This document shows, piece by piece, positions 40,732-50,152 of a stretch of 64,000 nucleotides of DNA. Location of the stretch: the NCBI RefSeq assembly GCF_900167565.1, contig NZ_FUZV01000001.1:930001-994000 (forward strand), in the 5' to 3' direction. A program made the position numbers and the translations under genes. The notes under the pieces were generated by a model. It was given only the letters and a program-made list of their open reading frames with translations. It did no database searches and was not told the origin of the DNA. How positions within the stretch are numbered: the first letter of the stretch is position 1; each line of letters begins with the position of its first letter. The DNA is from Pseudoxanthomonas indica (lineage in GTDB: Bacteria > Pseudomonadota > Gammaproteobacteria > Xanthomonadales > Xanthomonadaceae).

Positions 40732-41606
40732 TACGATTGGTTTTCCGCTTCGAGTGCCTGCAGCAACGGCGAACGCGCCGCACCCGCAGACAGCCAAGCT
40801 CGCAGGCCCGTCATTTCCCGCAGCGCCGCTTCCGCCAGGTCGCGCTGGGCGAACTCGACGAAACAACCGCTGCCGGATCCCGTCAGACGTGGCGTGCCGA
40901 CGCTGGCCAGTCGATCGAACGCGGCCTGGATGGCCGGTTCGCGACGGCGCAACACCGGCTCGAACACGTTGCCGGACACATGTCCCGAAACGAAGTCCGA
41001 TATTTTCGCGGGCGCAGCGTTTCGCGTCAAATCCGGGCTAGCGAACAACACCGAGGTGGGCACGTGAACCCCCGGGTCGACCAGCAGATACCAGGCGGGA
41101 GCCAGTGACAGCGGGCTCAGTTGCTCGCCTATCCCCTCGGCCCATGCATTCTCACCACGCACAAAGACTGGGACATCTGCGCCAAGCGCCAGTCCCAGCT
41201 CAGCCAGACGCTCTACACCCAGGTGGGTGCCCCAGAGCCGGTCAAGCACCCGCAAGACGGTGGCGGCGTCCGAGGAACCTCCGCCAAATCCACCGCCGGC
41301 CGGAATGCGCTTTTCAATGCCAATATCGACACCTTGAACGCACTTGGTGGCTGTTCGAAGCATATTGGCGGCACGAACCATCAGGTCGTCGGCTTCAGCC
41401 AGGCCCGCAACTGTCTCGCCTGCGCGGCTGATTCGGCCGTCCGCTCTGGGCCGCAGGTACACCGTGTCTCCCCATTCAAGTATCCGGAAGACCGATTGCA
41501 GCTGGTGATAGCCGTCAGGGCGCCGGCCGGTGATGTGCAGGAACAGGTTGAGCTTGGCTGGGGCGGGCCAGTCCGACCAGCCGTCTTCGCGGGGAAACCG
41601 GCTCAT
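40731..41606 (-). CDS. ispE: 4-diphosphocytidyl-2-C-methyl-D-erythritol kinase
   Basis: The GHMP kinase of the non-mevalonate isoprenoid pathway. The frame runs 36 codons further, overlapping lolB, but the ATG at 41606 ([23 protein letters not shown]) overlaps the lolB stop by four bases (ATGA) and gives 291 residues. The ATP-binding [14 protein letters not shown] loop and the [10 protein letters not shown] start are typical. lolB-ispE-tRNA-prs is a common gammaproteobacterial order. Confidence 0.96.
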   Translation of the reverse strand: MSRFPREDGWSDWPAPAKLNLFLHITGRRPDGYHQLQSVFRILEWGDTVYLRPRADGRISRAGETVAGLAEADDLMVRAANMLRTATKCVQGVDIGIEKRIPAGGGFGGGSSDAATVLRVLDRLWGTHLGVERLAELGLALGADVPVFVRGENAWAEGIGEQLSPLSLAPAWYLLVDPGVHVPTSVLFASPDLTRNAAPAKISDFVSGHVSGNVFEPVLRRREPAIQAAFDRLASVGTPRLTGSGSGCFVEFAQRDLAEAALREMTGLRAWLSAGAARSPLLQALEAENQS

Positions 41607-42241
41607 GGACCGTCGAACTGCCAGTGATCGACGATCAGGCGCACCTTGGACTCGCCCCGCTGCGCCTCGATTCTGCGTGGCATTGTCGGCGTATCGCCCT
41701 GCCCGGCCTGCCATTCGCCATAGCGGATCTGCCAGCCTGCCTGCTCCAGCGTCTGCAACTGCCCATTAGTGGCGAACTCGGCCCGGCCCGCGGCTGCAAT
41801 TCCGCGAGCCCAGTCGGAGAGGGTCTGGACCGGGATGTCCCAGCCGGTGGCTTCACGCAGAAGAAGATCGGCGTCGCCGCCCTGGCGTGGGCCACCTGCC
41901 AGACCTTCCAGCAGCGCGCCATCGCCGTCGGCGCTGAGGCGCCAGCTTTGGCGGGTAACCGGGGCGCTGAGTTGGGCGGTGTAGCGTCCTGCCTGCTGCT
42001 GCCAGTCCAGTCGGCCACTGCCGCCCTTGCCGGCCTGGCTCACCGCGACCCTCGCCTCGAAGCCCCAGCTAGCGTGTCCCTGCAACCATGCCTCGCGCGT
42101 GGCCTGGGCCGCCTGCGCGGCCGCCAGGGCTGCGGGGTCCTGCAGCACCGCGGTCGGTGGCAAGGTCGGACCGCGACTGGCGCACGCAGTCAGCAGCAGT
42201 GAACAGGCGGCCAGCAGCAGGCCGCGAGGTGTCGTCATCAT
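41603..42241 (-). CDS. lolB: Outer-membrane lipoprotein insertion protein LolB
   Basis: LolB receives lipoproteins from LolA and inserts them in the outer membrane. From 42241 it has a signal peptide ending in the lipobox LTAC at about residue 20, so the mature protein is itself lipidated. 212 residues. Its start overlaps the TPR gene stop (ATGATGA); a second ATG at 42238 is possible. Assignment rests on the lipobox, length and its position before ispE. Confidence 0.88.
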   Translation of the reverse strand: MMTTPRGLLLAACSLLLTACASRGPTLPPTAVLQDPAALAAAQAAQATREAWLQGHASWGFEARVAVSQAGKGGSGRLDWQQQAGRYTAQLSAPVTRQSWRLSADGDGALLEGLAGGPRQGGDADLLLREATGWDIPVQTLSDWARGIAAAGRAEFATNGQLQTLEQAGWQIRYGEWQAGQGDTPTMPRRIEAQRGESKVRLIVDHWQFDGP

Positions 42242-43905
42242 GCTCCGGTCTTCTCCAGCGCCCGCTGCAGCGAGCGGTTTTCGGGATCGAGCTTGCGTGC
42301 CTCTTCGAAATAGCGGCGCGCTTCGTCCTTCTGGCCCATGACCCACAGCACTTCGCCCACATGTGCCGCAATTTCCGGATCCTTCTGCAGAGCGTAGGCG
42401 CGGCGCAGTTCGATCAGCGCCTCGGGCAGCCGACCGATGCGGTAAAGCACCCAGCCGTAGCTGTCGATGATGGCTGCGTTTTCCGGGTCGGCCGTGCGTG
42501 CACGATCGATCAATTGCAGCGCTTCCTGGAAGCGCTGCGTGCGGTCGGCCAGGGTGTAGCCCAGCGCATTGAGGGTGGCGGTGTTCTCCGGGTCTATCAC
42601 CAGAATCTTGCGGAAATCGGCCTCGGCGCGATCGATGCGATCCCGCCGCTCCCAGGCCAGGCCGCGCGAATACAGGATTTCGACATCGTCCGGGTAAGCC
42701 GCAAGGCCGCGTGCGAAAACTTCCAGCTCGGCCGCATCGTTGCCCGCCTTGCGGCGCAGTTCGGCTTCCAGCAGATAAGCGTTGATGCGCGCCTCATCGT
42801 CGGCGGCGGCGTCGCCCTGCAGTGACTTGAGCTCGGCCAGGGCCTCGGCCTGGCGATCCAGTTCGAACAACGTATTGGCCGAGCGCAGGCGCGCTTCGGA
42901 GCGCGCATTGCCGCTGGCCACGCTGCGATACCAGTCGAGCGCTTGCTGCGGCCGCTTGAGGAACTCGGCCATCTGGCCCAGCAGCAGCCGGCGCTCGGGT
43001 TCGGGATCGGCGTCTTCCTTGCGCAGCTCGTCGTACAAGGCAGTCAATGCACGATCATCGTCGGCTTTGGCCAGCAGCGAGGCGCGCAGCGCGTAGGTCT
43101 GATCATCTTGCGGTCCTTCGGCCAGCATGCCCGCCGCGGCCTGGCTGTCGCCCAGGGCCTCGTATTCGGCTGCCGTGGCCAGTCTCAGTTCCGGCGTGTT
43201 CGCGGCCGCCTCATGCAGCCCGTCCAGAACCTCGCGAGCACCTGCCTCGTCACCGGAACGACGTAATTGCGAAGCATGCAGCAAGGCCACCCGCGGCTCC
43301 TGCGGAAAACGCGTCACCACCAGGCCGACGATTCGCTGGGACAGGTCCGGCTGATCCAGTTGCTGGGCCAGCCCGGCAAAGGCCAGCCAGGCTTGCAGCT
43401 GGGCCGGGATGGCGCCGTCATCGACCAACTCGCCCAGCAGCTTCGCGGACAGGTCCGGGTCGCGCCCGCCACTGCCCAGTGCGGTCAGTGCGTAGCGCCA
43501 GCCCATTTCATCCGGGTCGGCCATCAACGCCGACAGCTCGCGCCGCGCAGCGCGGGCGTTGTTGCGGCGAATCGCCAGGGTGGCCTCGGCGCTGCGCATG
43601 GCCAGCGACTTGGGCGCGCGGGCGCGCCAGAGCTTGAGCGCTTCGGCGGCGCCGGCATCATCATTGGACAGCAGGGCGATGCGGGTGGCCCGCTCGGCCA
43701 GACCGGCGTCCTCGCTGGCCCGCGCGGCTTGCAGGTACCAGCGCGAGGCTTCGGACAGTTGCCCGGACTGCAGGGCGAACTCACCGGCCATCACCGCACC
43801 CAGGGGTTCTTCACGCACGGGCGCCGGTTTGCGGGCGGCCTGCGCAGGCAGGGCGAGCACCAGCAGGAGTGGAATCGCCAGGCTGATACGCATCATTGCG
43901 GGCAT
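42238..43905 (-). CDS. TPR-repeat exported protein upstream of lolB
   Basis: About 555 residues with an N-terminal signal peptide (SLAIPLLLVLALPAQA) and helical tetratricopeptide-like repeats throughout, clearest at residues 420-550 (for example NTATLNALGYTLADR and NAAIIDSYGWVLYRIG). A protein of this kind next to lolB-ispE is common in Pseudomonas and xanthomonads; its role is not established and may be in envelope protein assembly. The start could instead be the ATGs at 43896 or 43893. The open frame continues antisense through hemA and that extension is rejected. Confidence 0.85.
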   Translation of the reverse strand: MPAMMRISLAIPLLLVLALPAQAARKPAPVREEPLGAVMAGEFALQSGQLSEASRWYLQAARASEDAGLAERATRIALLSNDDAGAAEALKLWRARAPKSLAMRSAEATLAIRRNNARAARRELSALMADPDEMGWRYALTALGSGGRDPDLSAKLLGELVDDGAIPAQLQAWLAFAGLAQQLDQPDLSQRIVGLVVTRFPQEPRVALLHASQLRRSGDEAGAREVLDGLHEAAANTPELRLATAAEYEALGDSQAAAGMLAEGPQDDQTYALRASLLAKADDDRALTALYDELRKEDADPEPERRLLLGQMAEFLKRPQQALDWYRSVASGNARSEARLRSANTLFELDRQAEALAELKSLQGDAAADDEARINAYLLEAELRRKAGNDAAELEVFARGLAAYPDDVEILYSRGLAWERRDRIDRAEADFRKILVIDPENTATLNALGYTLADRTQRFQEALQLIDRARTADPENAAIIDSYGWVLYRIGRLPEALIELRRAYALQKDPEIAAHVGEVLWVMGQKDEARRYFEEARKLDPENRSLQRALEKTGA

Positions 43906-43971
43906 GAGGCTCACGTGGGCCGTAAAATGGTGGTCCTGAACAGCCAGCAGCTTATCGCAAGCACCTGAACA

Positions 43972-45252
43972 ATGACGTTGTGGGTTCTCGGACTTAATCA
44001 CCAGACTGCGCCAGTCGAACTGCGCGAACGCGTGGCGTTCGACGGCAGCGCGTTGCCGTCGGCGCTGGCCTCGCTGCGCGCCTTGCCGCAGGTGGAAGAA
44101 GCCGCGCTGCTGTCCACCTGCAACCGCACCGAGCTGTACGCCATCACCTCCGATGGCCAGGCCCTGGCGGATTGGCTGGCCACCCACGCCGATGGTCTGG
44201 ACGCCTATCTGTACCGGCACCACGATGCCGAAGCCGTGCGCCATCTTTTCCGCGTCGCGACCGGCCTGGACTCGATGGTGCTGGGCGAGCCGCAGATTCT
44301 GGGCCAGGTCAAGGACGCCTGGGTCAGCGCGCGTGAGCACGGCGCGCTGGGCAATCGCCTGGACAAGTTGTTCCAGCAGACCTTTGCCGTGGCCAAGCGC
44401 GCGCGTACCGACACCCGCGTGGGCGCCAACCCGGTCTCGGTCGCCTCCACCGCGGTGCGCCTGGCGCAGGAAAGCTTTACCCGCCTGAGCGACTCCACCG
44501 TGATGCTGGTCGGCGCGGGCGAGACCATCGAACTGGCCGCCAAGCACCTGAGCGAAGGCCGGGTCCGTCGTCTGCTGATCGCCAACCGCACCTTGGCTCA
44601 CGCGCAGGAACTGGCGAGCCGGCACGGCGGCTATGCCCTGCCGTTGAGCGAGCTTGAGCGCCATCTGGCTGAAGCCGACGTGGTGTTTTCAGCCACCGCC
44701 GCGCGCGAGCCGATCCTCCTGCGCACGCAGGTGGAACAGGCCCTGCTGCGCCGCAAGCACAAGCCGATGCTGTTGTTCGATCTGGCGGTGCCGCGCGATA
44801 TCGCCGCCGATGTCGGCGACCTGAAGGACGCCTACCTCTATACCGTCGACGATCTGGAGCGTGCGGTCGAAGACAACCGCCGCAGCCGCCGCGAGGCCGC
44901 CGATGCCGCCGAAGCGATCATCGATCTGCAGGTGGCGCGCTTTGTCGAATCGCTGCAGGCCAGTGGTCGCCAGGAACCGCTCAAGCGCCTGCGCGCGCAT
45001 GGCGATGCCGCACGCGAGGACATCCTGGGCAAGGCGCGGCAGCAACTGGCCAATGGCCGTGATGCCGATGAAGTGCTGGAATTCCTGGCCCATTCCTTGA
45101 CCAACCGCCTGCTGCATCCGCCCACCGCCGCCCTGCGCGAAGCCGCGCTGCGTGGTGATGGTGAACTGGCGCGCGCGGCCGAACGCCTGTTCCCCGACAA
45201 GGCGCCCTACTCCCATTCCAAGCCCGACGATGACGCCGACGCTGCGCCGTAA
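43972..45252 (+). CDS. hemA: Glutamyl-tRNA reductase
   Basis: The first step of tetrapyrrole synthesis by the C5 pathway: it reduces Glu-tRNA to glutamate-1-semialdehyde. 426 residues. The catalytic cysteine is in [11 protein letters not shown], the NADPH domain has [14 protein letters not shown], and [12 protein letters not shown] is conserved. It is divergent from the TPR gene; a TAAAAT (43923-43928) could be its -10, without a clear -35. It overlaps prfA by 23 bases. Confidence 0.96.
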   Translation: MTLWVLGLNHQTAPVELRERVAFDGSALPSALASLRALPQVEEAALLSTCNRTELYAITSDGQALADWLATHADGLDAYLYRHHDAEAVRHLFRVATGLDSMVLGEPQILGQVKDAWVSAREHGALGNRLDKLFQQTFAVAKRARTDTRVGANPVSVASTAVRLAQESFTRLSDSTVMLVGAGETIELAAKHLSEGRVRRLLIANRTLAHAQELASRHGGYALPLSELERHLAEADVVFSATAAREPILLRTQVEQALLRRKHKPMLLFDLAVPRDIAADVGDLKDAYLYTVDDLERAVEDNRRSRREAADAAEAIIDLQVARFVESLQASGRQEPLKRLRAHGDAAREDILGKARQQLANGRDADEVLEFLAHSLTNRLLHPPTAALREAALRGDGELARAAERLFPDKAPYSHSKPDDDADAAP

Positions 45253-46312
45253 ACTCGAAGCGCTGGCCGAACGCCGCGAAGAACTGGAACGCCTGCTGGC
45301 CGAACCGGACGTGGTCGCCGACAACACCCGCTTCCGCAATCTGTCGCGCGAGTTCTCGCAACTGGAGCCGATTGCCACGGCGCTGGCCGACGAGGCGCGC
45401 GCCAAGGGTGATCTGGCCTCGGCGCAGGCCATGCGCGGCGATCCGGACCTGGGCGATCTGGCCGAAGAGGAAATCACTGCCGCGCAAGCGCGGCTGGCGC
45501 AGCTCGAAGACGACATGGCCCTGCTGTTGGTGCCGCGCGACCAGCGCGACGATGGCAACCTGTTCCTCGAAGTGCGCGCCGGCACCGGCGGCGATGAAGC
45601 GGCGATCTTCGCCGGCGATCTGTTCCGCATGTATGCGCGCTACGCCGAGCGCATGGGCTGGCGGGTGGAAGTGGAGTCCGACAATCCCGGCGAGCATGGC
45701 GGCTACAAGGAAATCGTGGCCAAGGTCAGCGGCAAGGGCGCGTTCTCGCGGCTGAAGTTCGAGTCGGGCACCCATCGCGTGCAGCGCGTGCCGGCCACCG
45801 AGTCGCAAGGCCGCATCCACACGTCCGCCGCCACCGTGGCGATCATCGCCGACGTGGAGGAAGTCGACGATGTCGTGATCAATCCGGCCGACCTGAAGGT
45901 CGACACCTTCCGCTCCTCGGGCGCCGGCGGCCAGCACGTCAACAAGACCGAGTCGGCCATCCGCATCACCCACCTGCCCAGCGGCGTGGTGGTGGAATGC
46001 CAGACCGAGCGCAGCCAGCACGCCAACCGCGACAAGGCAATGAAGCGCTTGAAGGCGCAGCTGCTGGACAGCGAACGCAGCAAGCAGCAGGCGGCCCAGG
46101 CGGAGTCGCGCCGGCTACAAGTGGGCAGTGGCGATCGCAGCCAGCGCATCCGCACCTACAACTTCCCCCAGGGCCGCATCACCGATCACCGGGTGGAAGG
46201 CCTGACCCTGTACGATTTGCCCAACATCATCGAAGGCGATCTGGACCCGTTGGTCGAACGCCTGACCCGCGAGTACCAGGCCGACGAACTGGCCCGCCTG
46301 ACGGAGAACTGA
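45230..46312 (+). CDS. prfA: Peptide chain release factor 1
   Basis: It terminates translation at UAA and UAG. The start at 45230 ([19 protein letters not shown]) gives 360 residues, the usual RF1 length; the open frame begins 26 codons earlier within hemA. PAT in the RVPATESQ segment is the RF1 tripeptide anticodon (PxT), and the GGQ loop is intact ([12 protein letters not shown]). The hemA-prfA pair is standard; here they overlap by 23 bases. Confidence 0.97.
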   Translation: MTPTLRRKLEALAERREELERLLAEPDVVADNTRFRNLSREFSQLEPIATALADEARAKGDLASAQAMRGDPDLGDLAEEEITAAQARLAQLEDDMALLLVPRDQRDDGNLFLEVRAGTGGDEAAIFAGDLFRMYARYAERMGWRVEVESDNPGEHGGYKEIVAKVSGKGAFSRLKFESGTHRVQRVPATESQGRIHTSAATVAIIADVEEVDDVVINPADLKVDTFRSSGAGGQHVNKTESAIRITHLPSGVVVECQTERSQHANRDKAMKRLKAQLLDSERSKQQAAQAESRRLQVGSGDRSQRIRTYNFPQGRITDHRVEGLTLYDLPNIIEGDLDPLVERLTREYQADELARLTEN

Positions 46313-46314
46313 GC

Positions 46315-46764
46315 ATGCAACTGCGACGCGCGACCGTAACGGATGTGGATGCCATCGCTCCCTTGTTCGATCGCTACCGGCAGTTCTACGAGCAGGCGCC
46401 GGACCCGGCCAAGGCGCATGACTTCATCCAGGCGCGGCTGAGTGCGGAGGAATCGGTGATCTTCATCGCCGAAAATCAAGGCCAGGTACTCGGCTTCACC
46501 CAGCTGTTTCCCAGCTTTTCCTCGGTCGGCGCCGCACGTGCGTGGATCCTCAACGACCTGTATGTGCTGCCCGAAGCGCGCCGGCAAGGCGTGGCCCGGG
46601 CGCTGCTGGGCGCCGCCGCCGACTTCGGCCGGGCCACGGGCGCGGCACGGCTGGAACTGGAAACCGACCACGACAACCGATCAGCACAGGCGCTGTACCG
46701 GCACCTGGGCTGGGAGGTCTACGACAGCACGATGCGCTTCCGCCTGCGCCTGGACCCGGCATGA
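46315..46764 (+). CDS. GNAT-family N-acetyltransferase
   Basis: 149 residues with the acetyl-CoA binding motif ARRQGVARALLGAA preceded by the beta-strand WILNDLYVLPEA, and the late ALYRHLGWE segment, all typical of GNAT enzymes. It starts 2 bases after the prfA stop behind GGAG and probably belongs to the hemA-prfA transcript. prfA is often followed by prmC, which methylates RF1, but this is not prmC. The substrate is unknown. Confidence 0.88.
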   Translation: MQLRRATVTDVDAIAPLFDRYRQFYEQAPDPAKAHDFIQARLSAEESVIFIAENQGQVLGFTQLFPSFSSVGAARAWILNDLYVLPEARRQGVARALLGAAADFGRATGAARLELETDHDNRSAQALYRHLGWEVYDSTMRFRLRLDPA

Positions 46765-46809
46765 CGCCTGAGAAGGCGTAGTCCGCATGTCGGGTGCTAG
46801 GCTTCGGCC

Positions 46810-47328
46810 ATGAGCGCACTTGACCAACTGATTCCCCTTTCGCTGTGCGTGCTGACGGTCTCCGACAGCCGCACCCTGGCCACCGACAGCTCCGGCGACT
46901 ATCTCTGCGGCGCCGCCGAAACGGCCGGCCACCGCATTCTCGAGCGGGTGCTGCTGCCGGATGACATCTACCAGCAGCGCGCGGTGATCTCGAAGTGGAT
47001 CGCCGATCCCGCGGTCGACGGCATCCTGATCACTGGCGGCACCGGCTTCACCGGTCGCGATTCGACGCCCGAAGCGGTCGCGCCGCTGCTGGACAAGCAG
47101 ATGCCGGGCTTCGGCGAACTGTTCCGCAGCATCAGCTACGACGACATCGGCACGTCTTCGCTGCAGTCGCGTGCCTTTGCGGGGCTGGCCAACGCCACCT
47201 TCGTGTTCTGCGTGCCGGGTTCCACCTCGGCCTGCCGCACCGCCTGGGAACGGATCATCGTCACCCAGCTCGACGCACGCACCCGCCCCTGCAATCTGGC
47301 CACGTTGCGTCCCCGCCTGAAGGAATGA
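46810..47328 (+). CDS. moaB: Molybdenum cofactor biosynthesis protein B (MoaB/Mog family)
   Basis: 172 residues with the molybdopterin-binding fold: [19 protein letters not shown], the conserved [17 protein letters not shown] stretch and [15 protein letters not shown]. It adenylates molybdopterin or is a regulatory homologue. A TAGGCT (46797-46802) ends seven bases before the ATG, so the message may be leaderless or nearly so. Other moa genes are not in the window. Confidence 0.92.
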   Translation: MSALDQLIPLSLCVLTVSDSRTLATDSSGDYLCGAAETAGHRILERVLLPDDIYQQRAVISKWIADPAVDGILITGGTGFTGRDSTPEAVAPLLDKQMPGFGELFRSISYDDIGTSSLQSRAFAGLANATFVFCVPGSTSACRTAWERIIVTQLDARTRPCNLATLRPRLKE

Positions 47329-47341
47329 CCCGGGAGCCTCC

Positions 47342-47695
47342 ATGTCGATCGACGCCACGTTGCGGATGCTGGCCAAGGCCAGCGGCTTGAACGCCTCCGA
47401 CATCGCCGCCGCAATCCCGCGCGCGGGCGCGCAGACGGTCAAGGCATGGATGAGCGGTGACAAGCTGCCGGGTCGCGATCAACTGGCAGCGCTGGCGCGC
47501 GCCTTCGGCATTCCCGCCGGCGCCTTGCTTACCGAACTGGCCAGCCAACTGGATCCGGCCCGTACCGCGGGCGAACACGATCTGCTCGCCGCCTATCGCA
47601 CTCTCGATACCCGCCAACAGGGCGCCTTGCTGGAAGTGGCGCGCAGCATGGCGGGCCAGCGACGCAAAGCCCGCAAAACCGGAACCCGTGCATGA
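47342..47695 (+). CDS. Small helix-turn-helix DNA-binding protein
   Basis: 117 residues. The first 70 form an XRE/Cro-like helix-turn-helix (NASDIAAAIPRAGAQTVKAWMSGDKLP followed by DQLAALARAFGIPAGAL); the rest is helical with a basic tail (RRKARKTG). It starts 13 bases after moaB and overlaps ppk2 by four bases (ATGA), so it is translationally coupled to the kinase. Its target is unknown; autoregulation of this operon is a plausible guess. Confidence 0.75.
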   Translation: MSIDATLRMLAKASGLNASDIAAAIPRAGAQTVKAWMSGDKLPGRDQLAALARAFGIPAGALLTELASQLDPARTAGEHDLLAAYRTLDTRQQGALLEVARSMAGQRRKARKTGTRA

Positions 47696-48471
47696 AGCCG
47701 CTCAAGAAGAAGCCCTACCAGGAACTGCTCAAGCCGCTGCAACTGGAGTTGGCAGCAATGGCGCGCTGGGCGTCCCATCATGGCAAGCGCATCGTGATCC
47801 TGGTGGAAGGCCGCGATACCGCTGGCAAAGGTGGCGTGATCAACGCCATCGCCGAACACCTCAATCCGCGCCAATGCCGGGTGGTCGCCCTGCCCAAGCC
47901 CAGCGAACGCGAGTCCACGCAGTGGTATTTCCAGCGCTACGTCGCGCAGTTGCCGGCGGCCGGGGAAATCGTGCTGTTCGACCGCAGCTGGTACAACCGC
48001 GCGGGCGTGGAAAAGGTCATGGGCTATTGCAGTGAAAGCGAGTACGACAGGTTCCTGCAGCAGGCGCCGGTATTCGAGCAGTTGCTGATCGACGACGGCA
48101 TCCTGCTGTTCAAGTATTGGCTGGCGGTGGATCAGGCGCAACAGGAAGAACGTTTTGCAGAACGCGCACAGGAGCCGTTGAAGAGCTGGAAACTCTCGCC
48201 CATTGATCTGCAGGCACGACAGATGTACGCCGACTACACCGACGCGCGCGAGGCCATGCTCAAAGCCACTCACAGCCACTTTGCGCCGTGGACCTTGGTG
48301 GATTTCAATGATCAGCGGCGAGGACGGCTCACGCTGATCCGGGATCTTCTGGACCGCCTGCCGGATATGCAGGTCCCGCTGGACGTGCTCACGCTGAAAC
48401 CGTTGAAGGGCAAGCCACGCAAGGAGAAGTACACGGTGGTCAAGCCCTTGCCGGAGTTTCCCATCCCCTAG
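47692..48471 (+). CDS. ppk2: Polyphosphate kinase 2 family protein
   Basis: 259 residues. The Walker A loop EGRDTAGKGG, the Walker B-like LFDRSWYNRAGVE and the lid region with WKLSPIDLQA are diagnostic. PPK2 enzymes phosphorylate nucleoside di- or monophosphates from polyphosphate; a single domain of this length fits class I (NDP to NTP). The coupling to an upstream HTH gene is unusual. About 130 bases follow without a clear terminator. Confidence 0.93.
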   Translation: MKPLKKKPYQELLKPLQLELAAMARWASHHGKRIVILVEGRDTAGKGGVINAIAEHLNPRQCRVVALPKPSERESTQWYFQRYVAQLPAAGEIVLFDRSWYNRAGVEKVMGYCSESEYDRFLQQAPVFEQLLIDDGILLFKYWLAVDQAQQEERFAERAQEPLKSWKLSPIDLQARQMYADYTDAREAMLKATHSHFAPWTLVDFNDQRRGRLTLIRDLLDRLPDMQVPLDVLTLKPLKGKPRKEKYTVVKPLPEFPIP

Positions 48472-48597
48472 CATTCTTCGCGCCGGCTTCACTTTTCGCA
48501 CCGGCAGGCGTTGGCAACGCGATCCGCGTCCGGGATTTCATAAGCAGTTCACCGCATGCTGCCGAGACTCACCGCACCCAGGCTCTGGAGCCCAGGC

Positions 48598-49242
48598 ATG
48601 TCTGTCATCAAGCGCTTCGCACGTCCCCGACTTTCCCTCCTGCTGATCTCCGCTGTGTTGGCCACGGCCGCGCAGGCACAGGTGGTCGGTTACAACTTCC
48701 GCACCGGCGATGCATGGGTCGACACCCGTCTCGTGGAAATCAACGATTACGGCTCGCGCTATCGCGATCCCTTCATCGATGAGATGACCGGCTATTACGG
48801 CGCGCCGCGCTCGCTGGTGAACGATCTGTTCGGCAGGCGCTGGTCGGCGGGTGACATTTATTACGCCTGCGCCATTGCCCATATCCTCGGTGTGCCCTGC
48901 ATCAATGTGGTCCACGAGTACGAGCGCAATCCCGGCCAGGGTTGGGGCGCGCTGGCCAAGCGCATGGGCATCAAGCCGGGTTCCCGACAGTTCCACGATT
49001 TGAAGAACGGCTTCTCGCGCACCTATGACCGTTGGGGCTATCCGGTGGCGGTGGACCGCAACGTGCATGTGGACTGGTCACAACACGGCCCGGGCAAAGG
49101 CAAGGGCGGCGGCAACGCGGGCAAGCCAAGCAAGCAGACGTCGCCCTCTGCGCAAGGCAACAAGGGCCATGCGGATCACGGCCAAGGCAAGGCCAAGGGC
49201 AACAATGGCAATAATGGAAAGGGCAAGGACAAGGGCAAGTAA
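48598..49242 (+). CDS. Secreted protein of unknown function with Gly/Lys/Asn-rich tail
   Basis: From the ATG at 48598 (MSVIKRFARPRLSLLL) there are 214 residues; a GTG- or ATG-initiated frame 14 codons longer is less likely. A signal peptide ends near ATAAQAQ. The globular part (about residues 25-165) is rich in aromatic and charged residues and has two cysteines (CAIAHILGVPC). Residues 165-214 are low-complexity, rich in Gly, Lys and Asn, and would be disordered. I do not recognise the family with certainty. A terminator follows directly. Confidence 0.75.
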   Translation: MSVIKRFARPRLSLLLISAVLATAAQAQVVGYNFRTGDAWVDTRLVEINDYGSRYRDPFIDEMTGYYGAPRSLVNDLFGRRWSAGDIYYACAIAHILGVPCINVVHEYERNPGQGWGALAKRMGIKPGSRQFHDLKNGFSRTYDRWGYPVAVDRNVHVDWSQHGPGKGKGGGNAGKPSKQTSPSAQGNKGHADHGQGKAKGNNGNNGKGKDKGK

Positions 49243-49265
49243 GCCCTCAATTGATGCGATGAAAG

Positions 49266-49289
49266 CGGCGGCCGGAGGCCGCCGTTTTT
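49266..49289 (+). terminator. Intrinsic terminator after the secreted-protein gene
   Basis: CGGCGGCC and GGCCGCCG form an 8-bp stem with a GGA loop, followed by TTTTT. It lies 24 bases past the plus-strand stop and against the end of the minus-strand acyP. Confidence 0.9.
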
Positions 49290-49292
49290 CTT

Positions 49293-49559
49293 TCAAGCGA
49301 TGGTGAAGCCCGGGCTTGTGGGCTCGTTCCACTCGAACTGCTGCACTGACTCGACATGCGCCATCGGAGGGCCGTGTTGCAGCCAGCGGGCCAACTGCTC
49401 CAATGCAGCGGCATCACCCGCCGCAATCACTTCCACGCCGCCATCGTCCAGATTGCGCGCAATCCCATCCAGTCCCCAGCGCGTGGCTGCATCCCGGGTG
49501 GAGGCGCGGAAGAACACGCCCTGCACCTTTCCCCGCACCAGGAATCGCGCCGCCGCCAT
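49293..49559 (-). CDS. acyP: Acylphosphatase
   Basis: A small hydrolase of carboxyl-phosphate bonds. 88 residues with the phosphate loop GKVQGVFFR (catalytic Arg) and the catalytic Asn in GIARNLDDGGVEV. Its ATG shares one base with the stop of the upstream TlpA-like gene (TGATG). Confidence 0.94.
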   Translation of the reverse strand: MAAARFLVRGKVQGVFFRASTRDAATRWGLDGIARNLDDGGVEVIAAGDAAALEQLARWLQHGPPMAHVESVQQFEWNEPTSPGFTIA

Positions 49560-50152
49560 CAGCCCCGTTCCGCGGCCTTGGCGCGGCTGTCTGCGATCAG
49601 CTCTTCAATCATGCTCGCCGTCACCGGGCCCGCAAATTCCTTGGCCACCTTGCCATCCGGCGCAATCAAATAGGTCATCGGCAGGCCACGCGGGGTGGCG
49701 AAGTCGGCGGGCGGCGCCATCACATCAACAATGGCGATGGGGTACACCACCGGGTGCTCCTTCAGGAACGCCTGCATGTCGGCGAGTTCGATGTCCTCGT
49801 AGGCCAGGCCGATGACCTGCACGTCCTGGCGCATGGCGTCGAGCGCCGACAGCTCCGGCATTTCCTTCAGGCAGGGCCCGCACCAGGTCGCCCAGAAATT
49901 GACCACCACCCACTGACCGCGATGTTCGGCCAGATCAAAGGTCTTGCCCGCCACGGTCGGCACCGACAAGGCCGGCTGGTCTGCGGTCTTCTCGCGGATC
50001 TGCACGCCGGTTTCGTTGCCATCGGCGGCGGGCTCGGGTTTGGCCTGGGTGGTGGCAGGCAGCTTGGACGGCGTGGCCTCGGGGGCGGCAGGTTTGCAAG
50101 CCGCCAGGGCCAGCACCAGGAAGACCAGACAGACGCTTGTTGCTGCTTTCAT
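49559..50152 (-). CDS. TlpA/ResA-like thioredoxin-fold lipoprotein
   Basis: 197 residues. A lipoprotein signal peptide ends at LAAC (Cys about residue 19), followed by a Pro/Ala/Thr linker and a thioredoxin fold with the redox site WATWCGPCLKEMPE. Such proteins reduce or isomerise periplasmic disulfides, often for cytochrome c maturation. It overlaps the upstream BrkB gene by four bases and acyP by one, forming a three-gene operon. Confidence 0.9.
   Translation of the reverse strand: MKAATSVCLVFLVLALAACKPAAPEATPSKLPATTQAKPEPAADGNETGVQIREKTADQPALSVPTVAGKTFDLAEHRGQWVVVNFWATWCGPCLKEMPELSALDAMRQDVQVIGLAYEDIELADMQAFLKEHPVVYPIAIVDVMAPPADFATPRGLPMTYLIAPDGKVAKEFAGPVTASMIEELIADSRAKAAERG

Noticed and set aside
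38571..41108. 845-codon plus-strand open frame across pth, rplY, prs, tRNA-Gln and ispE
   Set aside because: It crosses several certain minus-strand genes and a tRNA, and has no domain signature.
43906..44664. N-terminal extension of the TPR protein to 808 residues
   Set aside because: The extension is antisense to hemA and lacks TPR sequence; a clear signal peptide marks the real start near 43905.
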